NCBI RefSeq assembly: GCF_018603435.1 | Contig: NZ_CP075682.1 | Coordinates: forward strand, 2,356,001-2,420,000 | Length of the DNA: 64,000 nt | From: Chryseobacterium sp. ZHDP1 | GTDB taxonomy: Bacteria; Bacteroidota; Bacteroidia; Flavobacteriales; Weeksellaceae | Reading direction: 5' to 3' | In this document: positions 1 to 8,316 of the stretch, one piece after another | Numbering within the stretch: the first letter of the stretch is position 1 | Layout: each line of letters starts with the position of its first letter | The notes under the pieces: model-generated | Told to the model about the DNA's origin: nothing | What the model saw: the letters and a program-made list of their open reading frames with translations, nothing else | The model's database searches: none | Made by a program: the position numbers and the translations under genes

Positions 1-131
1 AAATTGTTTAAAACCAAACAGCTATGCCCACATTTCCATAACTCTTAATTGTAGTAGATTTTGCTTTATCTCTGGCAAATTCCGGATCCTGATTTTATTC
101 TGAGTAAAACCATATTCATATTCCCTTCACA

Positions 132-3100
132 ATGCTTAAAAAATTACTCTTTTCTATTTTTATATTCTTTTCCGGTTTCGTGTTTTCACAGGAAGATTGT
201 ATTTCCGCCATTACAGTCTGCGGAAATTCAGGTATAAATTATACTCCCGTAGGAATAGGAAACATCAATGAAACTCTGGGAGGATGTCTCTCATACGAAA
301 ATCATTCAGTTTGGTATAAATTTACAATAGCTACCAGCGGAACCCTTACTTTTGATCTGGTTCCCACAGGACCGGTAGATTATGACTGGGCGATTTACGG
401 ACCGAATGTAACCTGTTCCACCAGAGGAACTCCGGTAAGATGTAATGCTTCAGGATATTACGTTAATACCGGAATGAACATGACCAATACCAACACTTCA
501 TCCGGTGCCGGAAATACAGATCCTTATTGTAAATACATGGATGTTTTGGCAGGACAGACGTATTACTTGTATATAGATAACTGGTCTCCGTCGGTTTACA
601 CTTTTAATCTAACCTGGGGCGGAACTGCAACTTTTGTTTCACCTTTTACCAATTCAACACTTGCACCCAACCCTTTTGTTCCTCCCGGAAACCCCGGACC
701 TACTCCAGGCTCTCCGAGAGAAATAAATATCTGCGGAAGTTCTGCAACTTTTAATTTCAGTACATTATCTCCCGGGATACTAAACGGAAATTCTAATTTT
801 TTCGTTTCATATTATAGCACAGCAAACAATGCCGCAACAGGAAGCAACCCGATCACAGCACCTATTACTATAAATACAGGTAATACCTATTATTATAATA
901 TAAGCTATCAGGATCCTAACAATCCTAACAATTCCATCAATTCCTGCAAACAGACAAATGCCATAGTTTTTAAAGACAAAAGTTTAACTGCATCTATTAC
1001 TGCATCTGCAACAAAACTCTGCCCAGGCGGAAATATTACGCTAACATCAAGTAACGCTACCGGAAACACATGGTCTACAGGAGCTACAACCCAGTCTATC
1101 ACGGTAAATACACCAGGGACCTACACCCTAACCAGCAGCAACGGAGTTTGCACAAGCCCACAAGCTTCGGTTACCATCACTCAGGACACAGATCCGAATG
1201 TGCAGATCACAGGAAATCTGACATTGTGTGAAAATACTTCCACGACACTTACCGCAACCTCAACCGGAATAGGAAACACCTATTTATGGTCTACAGGAGC
1301 TACCACTCCTACAATTACTGTAACCACACCGGGAACATACACCGTAACAGTGAAAACTCCGGCAAACTGCCAATATCCTAAATCTGTAACCTTCGTACAG
1401 GGAACTGTTCCCGTTGCTCAGAATGCCACTTTAACCAACTGCTCCAGTACAAGCACAGCAGTTTTTAATTTAACAACAGCTCAGCCTAACATCAGCACGA
1501 CTTCGGGAGTTACTTTTGATTATTATGTAAATCAGGCAGATGCCATTGCCGGAAATACAAATACCATCGCAACTCCGACCGCTTACACATCAGGAAATGC
1601 AACAATTTATGTAAGAGTAAAAACTGCAACGTGTTCAAAAGTCGTTTCGCTTCAGCTCAATGTAACTCAGCTTGCATCTCCTACAATCACCAGCTCATCT
1701 TCAACGATCTGTTTCGGTGGAAATGTAACACTCACATCAAGTGTTCCGAACGGAAATACATGGTCTACCGGAGCGACAACGCAATCTATTACGGTTACAT
1801 CCGGAGGAACTTATTCCTTAACCAACACCAACGGAACATGTACAAGCGCACCGGTTTCAGTAACATTAACCGCAGAAAGTGATCCTAATCCTCAGATTAC
1901 AGGAAATTTAATTGTATGTGGATCTCCGACAACACTTACAGCAACCTCAACCGGAACAGGAAACACCTATTCATGGTCTACAGGTGCCATAGGAAATTCA
2001 ATTTCAGTTTCTGCGCCGGGAACTTATACGGTTACAGTACAAACTCCTGGGAACTGCCAGTACACAAAATCCGTGACAGTAGTTCAAGGGGCTGTACCTG
2101 TTGTACAAAATTCGTCATTGAGCTTATGTTCAAATAATAGTACGGCAACTTTTAATTTAATATCGGCACAGCCCAATATCAGTACAACTATAGGGGTAAC
2201 TTTCAGCTACTACCTGAATCAGGCGGATGCATTGGCAGGAAACAGCAATACCATTGCAAATCCTTCGGCATATACTTCAGGAAACGCTGTGATTTATGTT
2301 TTGGTGAAATCCGGTTCTTGTTCGAAAATAGCAGAATTACAGTTAATTGTTAATGTAAAACCTGTTCCGACGATTACTGCTTCATCGAATGTCATCTGTA
2401 ACAATAATGCTGTTACTTTAACCTCAAGTTCAGCAACAGGAAATACATGGTCTAACGGCGCAACGACACCGTCAATTACCGTATCAACTCCGGGAACCTA
2501 CACTTTAACCTATAATAACGGAACCTGCACAAGCGATCCTGTTTCGGTGATAATAACTCAGGGAACTGATCCGAATGTTCAGATTTCCGGGAATTTAAAT
2601 TTCTGCGAAGGAACATCAACCACTTTAACGGCTACTGCAAACGGAACAGGAAATACATTTTCATGGTCTAACGGATCAACAACGGCTAGCACAGCGGTAA
2701 CCGCATCAGGAACTTATACCGTGACCGTGACCACTCCCAACGGCTGTCAGTACACAAAATCGGCAACCGTTACGATGGATCCGGCTATTATAGTAAATAT
2801 TAATACTCCGGCAGAAATTAACTGTACAAATTCTCAGGTTACTTTAAATGCTACAGCGTCTGTATACCAACCGGGATCAACGTTTTTATGGACCGCTACA
2901 GGAGGTGGAAATATTGTTTCCGGAGCCAATACCTTAACTCCGGTAGTGAATAATGCGGGAACTTATACTTTAACGATTACGAGCCCGACTTCCAACGGAT
3001 GTGTGAAACAAGATTCAGTAACGGTCATTAAGAATATCACACCGCCGATCATAAGCGTTTCAGCTCCTAAACTATCAATTTGTAAAGGTGAGTCTATTGC

Positions 3101-3959
3101 TCTTACGGCGATGGGTGCCGCAACGTACACATGGACGGGATTAACAGGAAATGGCAACACACAGATTGTTTCCCCGACAACCACTACAACTTATACGGTA
3201 ACAGGAATCGGAACAAACGGCTGTTCTGCAACGACTCCTGCTACGATTACCATCACGGTTGTTCCGGAAATTATTTCTACTCTGAAAAATATCGAAATCT
3301 GTAAAGGTGACAAAGGTATTCTGGATGCAGGAAGCGGACCGAATTATTCTTATTCGTGGAATACCGGAGCATCTTCTCAAACCATCAATGTGGACACATC
3401 AGGAACCTATTCTGTAACCATCAGTAACGGAGTCTGCTCTAAAACATTCACCGCAACTGTAGGATATATTGTTACTCCTCAAATTAAAGAAATCACTTAC
3501 AAAGATCCTTTTTTAACGATTGTTGTACAAAATAATGGCAATGTACCTATAGAGTATTCCATAGACGGAGGCGTAACTTGGCAGGCTTCCAACACTTTTC
3601 AGGTGCTAAAAAATACGAAATATTCGATAAGGGTAAGAAACAGAGGGGCAACCTGCGATACCACCGCAGAATATTATACTTTCTTTATGGCAAACGTTAT
3701 CACTCCGAACAGCGACGGAAGCAACGATGTAATTGACTTCAGCGAGATCAGCAAATATGGTAATTTTGAGGGCGGGATTTTTGACAGATACGGAAAAGAA
3801 GTTTTCCGACCGACCACCAAAACACCGATCTGGGACGGAAAATACATCGGAAGACCTCTCCCAACCGGAACTTATTGGTATAAATTACAATGGGAAGATA
3901 AAATCATTAAAAAGCCTGTTCAGCTTTCGGGATGGATTTTACTGAAAAACAGGGATTGA
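132..3959 (+). CDS. T9SS type B sorting domain protein with Ig-like repeats
   Basis: Predicted secreted, surface-attached protein of 1275 residues. It begins with a signal peptide (MLKKLLFSIFIFFSGFVFSQ), then an N-terminal beta-sandwich domain (about residues 20-165) of the kind found in large gliding-associated proteins. A long array of Ig-like or PKD-like modules follows; each carries a W-S-T/N-G-A motif and a PGTYT motif. A supermodule of about 230 residues is repeated roughly 2.5 times, with copies of the TWSTGATT segment near bases 1065, 1755 and 2440. The last 85 residues (NVITPNSDGSNDVIDF ... GTYWYKLQW) match the gliding motility-associated C-terminal domain (CHU_C, type B sorting signal), which should direct export through the T9SS. 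No catalytic motif was seen, so an adhesin or structural role is an inference. A terminator follows. Confidence 0.88.
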   Translation: MLKKLLFSIFIFFSGFVFSQEDCISAITVCGNSGINYTPVGIGNINETLGGCLSYENHSVWYKFTIATSGTLTFDLVPTGPVDYDWAIYGPNVTCSTRGTPVRCNASGYYVNTGMNMTNTNTSSGAGNTDPYCKYMDVLAGQTYYLYIDNWSPSVYTFNLTWGGTATFVSPFTNSTLAPNPFVPPGNPGPTPGSPREINICGSSATFNFSTLSPGILNGNSNFFVSYYSTANNAATGSNPITAPITINTGNTYYYNISYQDPNNPNNSINSCKQTNAIVFKDKSLTASITASATKLCPGGNITLTSSNATGNTWSTGATTQSITVNTPGTYTLTSSNGVCTSPQASVTITQDTDPNVQITGNLTLCENTSTTLTATSTGIGNTYLWSTGATTPTITVTTPGTYTVTVKTPANCQYPKSVTFVQGTVPVAQNATLTNCSSTSTAVFNLTTAQPNISTTSGVTFDYYVNQADAIAGNTNTIATPTAYTSGNATIYVRVKTATCSKVVSLQLNVTQLASPTITSSSSTICFGGNVTLTSSVPNGNTWSTGATTQSITVTSGGTYSLTNTNGTCTSAPVSVTLTAESDPNPQITGNLIVCGSPTTLTATSTGTGNTYSWSTGAIGNSISVSAPGTYTVTVQTPGNCQYTKSVTVVQGAVPVVQNSSLSLCSNNSTATFNLISAQPNISTTIGVTFSYYLNQADALAGNSNTIANPSAYTSGNAVIYVLVKSGSCSKIAELQLIVNVKPVPTITASSNVICNNNAVTLTSSSATGNTWSNGATTPSITVSTPGTYTLTYNNGTCTSDPVSVIITQGTDPNVQISGNLNFCEGTSTTLTATANGTGNTFSWSNGSTTASTAVTASGTYTVTVTTPNGCQYTKSATVTMDPAIIVNINTPAEINCTNSQVTLNATASVYQPGSTFLWTATGGGNIVSGANTLTPVVNNAGTYTLTITSPTSNGCVKQDSVTVIKNITPPIISVSAPKLSICKGESIALTAMGAATYTWTGLTGNGNTQIVSPTTTTTYTVTGIGTNGCSATTPATITITVVPEIISTLKNIEICKGDKGILDAGSGPNYSYSWNTGASSQTINVDTSGTYSVTISNGVCSKTFTATVGYIVTPQIKEITYKDPFLTIVVQNNGNVPIEYSIDGGVTWQASNTFQVLKNTKYSIRVRNRGATCDTTAEYYTFFMANVITPNSDGSNDVIDFSEISKYGNFEGGIFDRYGKEVFRPTTKTPIWDGKYIGRPLPTGTYWYKLQWEDKIIKKPVQLSGWILLKNRD

Positions 3960-3960
3960 T

Positions 3961-4013
3961 GAGGTTGAAGTTAAGACTGAGATTGAGATTGAGGTTGAAG
4001 TTAAGATTGAGGA
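3961..4013. repeat. Purine-rich degenerate hexamer repeat after a stop codon
   Basis: Directly after the stop codon of the type B protein lies a run of related hexamers (GAGGTT, GAAGTT, GAGATT and so on). A 16-base unit GAGGTTGAAGTTAAGA occurs at 3961 and again at 3991, a period of 30. It is not translated in frame with the upstream gene. Similar purine-rich tails follow two other genes in the window. Confidence 0.8.
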
Positions 4014-4034
4014 AAGGAATTAGATAAATTATAT

Positions 4035-4066
4035 AAGTGTCGGAGTTTTTTCCGGCACTTTTTGTT
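4035..4066 (+). terminator. Intrinsic terminator of the type B protein gene
   Basis: Inverted repeat AAGTGTCGGA (4035-4044) and TCCGGCACTT (4051-4060), pairing over 10 bp with one G-U pair and a six-base loop, followed by a T run. Confidence 0.8.
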
Positions 4067-4137
4067 TTTTGCTGTTCAGACTTTTGTTCTTTGCTGAAAG
4101 TTTTTTTCTGACTATCATTTATACTACCCACTTCTAT

Positions 4138-4233
4138 CCTAGCCCTGATTGCAGAGAAAATCCCGGACTGGAGCGGCGGAGCAAAGCGGAGCCGCGCAAT
4201 GAGGAATTGTAACGGAAAGCAGGATAAAGCTCC
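4138..4233. repeat. GC-rich structured intergenic element
   Basis: Within the 370-base gap between the type B gene and ssrA lies a segment far richer in G and C than its surroundings. It starts CCTAGCCCTGATT and ends with AAAGCTCC. The core has GCGGC (4173-4177) facing GCCGC (4191-4195) around GGAGCAAAGCGGA. I recall similar CCTAGCCC...AAAGCTCC segments dispersed in Flavobacteria genomes, but cannot confirm copy number here. Apart from the terminator, this element and the ssrA promoter, nothing else was seen in the gap. Confidence 0.45.
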
Positions 4234-4305
4234 AAATAAAAAACACCTTGAAATTCCATTTTTAAAATGACTGAAAGAATATGAACTGAATTTGAATAAA
4301 AGTGT

Positions 4306-4313
4306 TATCTTTG
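4306..4313 (+). promoter_or_regulatory. Promoter of ssrA
   Basis: TATCTTTG, a perfect TAnnTTTG -7 element, 16 bases before the first base of tmRNA. A TTTG lies at 4291-4294, closer than usual for a -33 box. Confidence 0.7.
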
Positions 4314-4329
4314 CATTCACTTTATTCAT

Positions 4330-4728
4330 GGGGTTGACTGGTTTCGACAGCAAGACCAATGGGTAAGTAAGCATGCAGAGAACCGTAGCGCGATCTCTAT
4401 AATCCCTTGCTACAAAATTTTAACTGGCAACGAAGAGTTCGCTCTTGCAGCTTAATATCGAAGTATAGTAGATCAAGCGTTTTCCCGAAGATGTTAGTAG
4501 GGAAGCAAGATATTCCACAAATGCTCTGTTCTGCGGCGTTTGATTCTGGGATATAGGAATGCGGAAATAAGGCTTTGGACGCTTCGGCTAAAGCTCGAAA
4601 ACCTCAGAAGATAAGCCGGAAGTTGGGTGTCTGCTCTCTGCCTCCCGTCGAAAATCAATAGCAGAATAAGCATGTAGAAAGCTTATGTATTGCTTGTTTG
4701 GACGAGGGTTCGAATCCCTCCAACTCCA
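4330..4728 (+). ncRNA. ssrA: Transfer-messenger RNA (tmRNA)
   Basis: tmRNA rescues stalled ribosomes and tags the unfinished protein for proteolysis. The 5' end GGGGTTGACTGGTTTCGACA is the classic tmRNA start. The 3' end carries a T-arm (GAGGGTTCGAATCCCTC) followed by CAACTCC, which pairs with the 5' GGGGTTG to form the acceptor stem. The tag reading frame is 4426-4455: GGC AAC GAA GAG TTC GCT CTT GCA GCT TAA, giving GNEEFALAA, with the usual ALAA degradation signal. CCA is not fully encoded after the discriminator A at 4728, so it must be added. It is a one-piece tmRNA, not a permuted one. Confidence 0.96.
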
Positions 4729-4729
4729 C

Positions 4730-4762
4730 AAAAGAGATTGTTTTCAGCAGTCTCTTTTTTCT
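4730..4762 (+). terminator. Terminator of ssrA
   Basis: AAAAGAGA and TCTCTTTT flank a 13-base loop, with a following T-rich run. It lies directly downstream of the tmRNA acceptor stem. Confidence 0.7.
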
Positions 4763-4772
4763 TTTTCAGATA

Positions 4773-5270
4773 TTAAAGGGCTTTACTTTTATTGTCCATG
4801 TTTTTCTTCCTTCTGCTCTTTCGGTATTCCCAAGGCGAAACTGCATTTTTATCCGTCCATAAACCCAAACGATTCTCTTTCGCGCTGTTCTGTAGTTTTT
4901 GCAGATCAAGATTCTTCGATGCTTTAAAATACCACCATCCGAAACCTGCTTTAATGATTTCCTCAGAAAGATATTTATTATGATCGTAAAAAATTTTAGC
5001 AACAGTTCTTTGGTATCGGTCTTTTGCGGTTCTGTAAAATGTAACTGTTTTGCCAAATACGGCATCACTGGTAAACTGTTTGGCATTTTTACCAAAAGCC
5101 TGGCCTTTTTCGGGACAATCTACTTCCGCGAGCCGTAAAGTTTCCTGTGTGCTGTCGGATAACAGCACAACCACCGTATCACCATCTTTCACTTTAATTA
5201 CCTTTCCTGCCGTTTGTGAAGAAATAAGAACTGAAAACAATACAAAAAGAATGAGCAGATTTTTTTTCAT
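4773..5270 (-). CDS. Secreted thermonuclease (SNase-like) family protein
   Basis: Predicted exported nuclease of about 165 residues. The N-terminus MKKNLLILFVLFSVLISSQ is a signal peptide. The SNase fold is recognisable from VKDGDTVVV (metal-site Asp), RLAEVDCPE (catalytic Arg and Glu region), QAFGKNAKQF and DRYQRTVAKIF (second catalytic Arg). The active-site pattern appears complete. The C-terminal tail is basic. The ATG at 5270 is preferred over an upstream TTG (5279) because it begins the signal peptide. A TAnnTTTG promoter lies about 38 bases upstream. Substrate (DNA or RNA) and biological role are not shown by the sequence; nutrient scavenging is a common assumption for the family. Confidence 0.88.
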   Translation of the reverse strand: MKKNLLILFVLFSVLISSQTAGKVIKVKDGDTVVVLLSDSTQETLRLAEVDCPEKGQAFGKNAKQFTSDAVFGKTVTFYRTAKDRYQRTVAKIFYDHNKYLSEEIIKAGFGWWYFKASKNLDLQKLQNSAKENRLGLWTDKNAVSPWEYRKSRRKKNMDNKSKAL

Positions 5271-5307
5271 CAATAACAAATAATATTTCGAATTTTAAAA
5301 CAGGCTG

Positions 5308-5315
5308 CAAAAGTA
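5308..5315 (-). promoter_or_regulatory. Promoter of the SNase-like gene
   Basis: On the minus strand this reads TACTTTTG, matching TAnnTTTG, upstream of the ATG at 5270. The rest of the 5316-5530 gap shows nothing I recognise. Confidence 0.55.
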
Positions 5316-5534
5316 GTAATTATAAAGCTCTGAGGTAAAAAATAACTTTTAAAAAGCTCAATCAGACAGATTCTATATTGAGTCCAAAAAATTGTGAATG
5401 ATAAACTTAAATAAGACAATGAAATGTTAAAATATAAACCCCTGAAAACTAAAAGACTAAACTCACAAACTACAAAATACTCTTATGTAAACCACAAAAA
5501 AGACTAAAAAAATGTTTTATCGTAAAGAATTTTA

Positions 5535-5542
5535 TATATTTG
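5535..5542 (+). promoter_or_regulatory. Promoter of the acpP operon
   Basis: TATATTTG followed by C, a perfect TAnnTTTG element, 30 bases before the acpP ATG. Confidence 0.65.
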
Positions 5543-5572
5543 CACCATCTAACAATTAAAAAAAAATTTACT

Positions 5573-5812
5573 ATGTCAGACATTGCATCAAGAGTAAAAG
5601 CTATCATCGCTGATAAGCTTGACGTTGAAGAAACAGAAGTAACTCCAGAAGCTAGCTTCACAAACGATCTAGGAGCTGATTCATTGGATACAGTTGAACT
5701 TATCATGGAATTTGAAAAAGAATTCAATATTCAAATCCCTGATGATCAAGCAGAAAAAATTACTACTGTAGGACACGCTATCGCTTATATCGAAGAAGTA
5801 GTAAATAAATAA
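5573..5812 (+). CDS. acpP: Acyl carrier protein
   Basis: Cytoplasmic carrier that holds growing acyl chains on a phosphopantetheine arm in fatty acid synthesis. The 79-residue acidic protein [16 protein letters not shown]... contains the attachment motif [10 protein letters not shown]; the Ser at about residue 38 is modified. Length is standard for the family. The frame is open 33 bases upstream to another ATG (5540), but that one overlaps the -7 promoter element, and 5573 gives the usual N-terminus. fabF follows after 34 bases, a conserved pair. Confidence 0.97.
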   Translation: MSDIASRVKAIIADKLDVEETEVTPEASFTNDLGADSLDTVELIMEFEKEFNIQIPDDQAEKITTVGHAIAYIEEVVNK

Positions 5813-5846
5813 TATTCTTCAACAAAAAAGAAATTAAACAAAGTTT

Positions 5847-7091
5847 ATGGAATTAAAAAGAGTAGTTGTAACCGGTTTTGGAGCAATAACACCAATTGGA
5901 AATAATGCAAAAGAATACTGGGAAAATCTTGTAAAAGGTGAGAGCGGTGCTGCTCCTATTACTCTTTTTGATGCCACAAACTTTAAAACTAAGTTCGCTT
6001 GCGAAGTTAAAAATTTCAATCCTTTAGACCATTTCGATAAGAAAGAGGCTAAAAAAATGGATAGGAATACACAGCTTGGGCTTGTTGCTGCAAGAGAAGC
6101 AGTAACGCACTCAAGAATTATTGAAGACAATGTAGACAAAAACAGAGTCGGCGTAATCTGGGGTTCAGGAATCGGAGGTTTAGAGACTTTTGAAACTGAA
6201 GTTTTAGGATGGGCAAACACGGAAATCCCGAGATTCAACCCGTTCTTTATCCCTAAAATGATTGCGGATATTACACCAGGGCATATTTCTATTGAATATG
6301 GTTTCCATGGTCCGAATTATACTACTGTTTCTGCATGCGCATCTTCTGCAAACGCTTTAATTGATTCCAAAATGCTGATCCAGCTTGGAAAAGCAGATGT
6401 AATTGTATGTGGAGGCTCTGAAGCAGCCGTTACAGCAAGTGGTGTCGGTGGATTCAATGCAATGATGGCACTTTCTACAAGAAATGATGATCCTAAAACG
6501 GCTTCAAGACCTTTCGACAAAGACAGAGATGGATTTGTTCTTGGTGAAGGAGCAGGATGTATCATTCTTGAAGAATATGAGCACGCAGTAAAACGTGGGG
6601 CTACAATTTACGCAGAATTAAAAGGCGGCGGTCTGAGTGCAGATGCACATCACATGACTGCACCTCACCCTGAAGGTTTAGGAGCTTATCTCGTAATGAA
6701 GAACTGTCTGGAAGATGCAGGATTAACTGCTGATGAAGTAGATCACATCAATATGCATGGTACATCTACTCCATTAGGAGATATTGCAGAATCCAATGCT
6801 ATTTCAAAATTATTGGGAGAACATGCTTTCGACATTCAGATTAATTCTACAAAATCAATGACCGGTCACCTTTTGGGTGCTGCAGGAGTTATTGAGGCTA
6901 TTGCTGCGTTGGGAACTATTATTCATGGTATTGTTCCTCCTACCATCAACCATTTTACTGATGATGAAAATATCGATAGCAGACTGAATTTCACATTCAA
7001 CGAAGCTGCTAAGAAAGATGTAAAAGTAGCCATGAGTAATACTTTTGGGTTTGGTGGGCACAATGCCTGCGTTCTATTTAAGAAAATCTAA
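5847..7091 (+). CDS. fabF: Beta-ketoacyl-ACP synthase II
   Basis: Condenses malonyl-ACP with acyl-ACP to elongate fatty acids. The 414-residue protein has the full KAS II pattern: start VVVTGFGAITPIG, catalytic Cys in VSACASSANA (about residue 164), first catalytic His in HGTSTPLGD and second His in KSMTGHLLGAAG, and a C-terminal NTFGFGGHNA motif. Length matches the family. It is directly downstream of acpP and 9 bases upstream of rnc, so an acpP-fabF-rnc transcript is likely. Confidence 0.97.
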   Translation: MELKRVVVTGFGAITPIGNNAKEYWENLVKGESGAAPITLFDATNFKTKFACEVKNFNPLDHFDKKEAKKMDRNTQLGLVAAREAVTHSRIIEDNVDKNRVGVIWGSGIGGLETFETEVLGWANTEIPRFNPFFIPKMIADITPGHISIEYGFHGPNYTTVSACASSANALIDSKMLIQLGKADVIVCGGSEAAVTASGVGGFNAMMALSTRNDDPKTASRPFDKDRDGFVLGEGAGCIILEEYEHAVKRGATIYAELKGGGLSADAHHMTAPHPEGLGAYLVMKNCLEDAGLTADEVDHINMHGTSTPLGDIAESNAISKLLGEHAFDIQINSTKSMTGHLLGAAGVIEAIAALGTIIHGIVPPTINHFTDDENIDSRLNFTFNEAAKKDVKVAMSNTFGFGGHNACVLFKKI

Positions 7092-7100
7092 ATCTACTGA

Positions 7101-7865
7101 ATGGAGTTACAGAAATACTTTTCTAAATTCCTTCTCAAAAAAAGAAAAAGACAATTAACGGAGAGAGATTATTTTCTCATTACTGAACTCAGCAAAATGC
7201 TTGGAACTGAGGTACAGAATGTTGCCCTCTACCGCGAAGCTTTTTCTTTAAAAAATTCTTCTAAAAATAAAGACAGCAATTACGAAAGGCTGGAATTTTT
7301 AGGAGATTCTGTTTTGGGTACAATTATTTCTTGTCATTTGTTTCACACCTATCCTCAAGCCAATGAAGGATATCTGACGCAGATGAAATCTAAGATTGTT
7401 AATAGGAAGAATCTTAATAAATTAGGAGAAGATTTAAAACTTACCAATCTTCTGCAGAAACAAAACTCTGTGGTGGCTTTAGGTGAAAACATCTCCGGAA
7501 ATTTATTTGAAGCTTTAATTGGTGCTGTTTATCTCGACTTCCAGTATGAAACCTGTAAAAAGATCATTCTGGAAAGATTACTGACGCCAACGGAAATTAA
7601 CAAGCTGGAAAATAAAATTGTAAGCTACAAAGGTCTTCTGCTCGAATGGAGCCAAAAGAAGAAACTGAATATAAAGTACGAAACCTGCGAAGAAATTCAG
7701 GTAAATAAATCGATTGTTTTCCGCTGTCATGTATGGCTGGGAGAAGAAAAAATCGCGAATGCCACAGAAACTTCTAAGAAAAAAGCCGAAGAAAAGGCAG
7801 CACAAAGAGCATTTTATATTTTAAACAAAAAAGAAAATATACTTGGAAATCCAAAAACTTTATGA
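7101..7865 (+). CDS. rnc: Ribonuclease III
   Basis: Double-strand RNA endonuclease for rRNA and mRNA processing. The 254-residue protein has the signature ERLEFLGDSVLG (metal-binding Glu and Asp) and the second acidic site GNLFEALIGAVYLD. A double-stranded RNA-binding domain occupies about residues 175-243 (YKGLLLEWSQKKKLNIKY ... KKKAEEKAAQRAF). The 3' end overlaps the next gene by 23 bases, indicating translational coupling. The fabF-rnc neighbourhood is conserved in many bacteria. Confidence 0.95.
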   Translation: MELQKYFSKFLLKKRKRQLTERDYFLITELSKMLGTEVQNVALYREAFSLKNSSKNKDSNYERLEFLGDSVLGTIISCHLFHTYPQANEGYLTQMKSKIVNRKNLNKLGEDLKLTNLLQKQNSVVALGENISGNLFEALIGAVYLDFQYETCKKIILERLLTPTEINKLENKIVSYKGLLLEWSQKKKLNIKYETCEEIQVNKSIVFRCHVWLGEEKIANATETSKKKAEEKAAQRAFYILNKKENILGNPKTL

Positions 7866-8316
7866 CATTGATGATATAGAATTTGAAGATATTACCATCG
7901 GATTGGTAAGATTAGCAAAAAATATACCCGATCATGAGTTTTTCTACAAGGTGAATCAAAACAACGATCTTACATTCAAAAGGATTGAAGATGTTATTCT
8001 TCACGGGTCGTTTTATGATTATTTTTTTTCAAGATTTGAGGCTTACCATAAGTTTACAAAGACCTGTTTTACTTTTATTTCGAACAGATCTTCGGAAAGT
8101 AAACAAAAAAAATTACAGACAGAGCTCTTCTCGGAAGAAGAAAACATTAAATTTTTATTAAATAATCAGGTAGAAGTGCAATATATTTTGCACAGTTCGG
8201 AACAGTTTCCTGATTTTTCCGTAATTTTGCTCCCTGAAAATCTTGTGTTTCCAATTCAAGATTATACACTAGGTTCTGAAGAAGAACTTTATCAAATTAT
8301 CCAGTATTATGAATAA
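7843..8316 (+). CDS. IPExxxVDY family protein
   Basis: Small acidic cytoplasmic protein (157 residues) of unknown function, found in Flavobacteria between rnc and pyk. The sequence shows LVRLAKNIPDHEFFYKVN near the start, followed by mixed alpha-beta sequence with no signal peptide or membrane segment. The family assignment rests on this motif and the gene order and is from memory. The start is unusual: no ATG is available, and TTG at 7843, inside rnc, is the best candidate because an in-frame stop lies at 7822. It overlaps pyk by 8 bases. Confidence 0.7.
   Translation: MEIQKLYDIDDIEFEDITIGLVRLAKNIPDHEFFYKVNQNNDLTFKRIEDVILHGSFYDYFFSRFEAYHKFTKTCFTFISNRSSESKQKKLQTELFSEEENIKFLLNNQVEVQYILHSSEQFPDFSVILLPENLVFPIQDYTLGSEEELYQIIQYYE

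Noticed and set aside
8..97. Minus-strand open stretch reading DPEFARDKAKSTTIKSYG and ending with a stop at 8-10, looking like a protein C-terminus
   Set aside because: An in-frame stop lies just upstream, leaving under 30 codons, and the plus-strand gene starts at 132; too short to support as a gene end without the preceding sequence.
1050..2750. Direct repeats of about 690 bp
   Set aside because: They are Ig-like modules of the type B protein, in frame throughout, not mobile DNA.
3907..4374. 155-codon minus-strand open frame over the end of the type B gene and the start of ssrA
   Set aside because: It runs through the terminator, the GC-rich element and tmRNA; composition reflects the repeats (LNLNLNLS) and not a protein.
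4330..4728. Possible tRNA gene because of the T-arm near 4705
   Set aside because: It is the 3' half of tmRNA; the acceptor stem pairs with the 5' end at 4330, and no separate tRNA fold is present.
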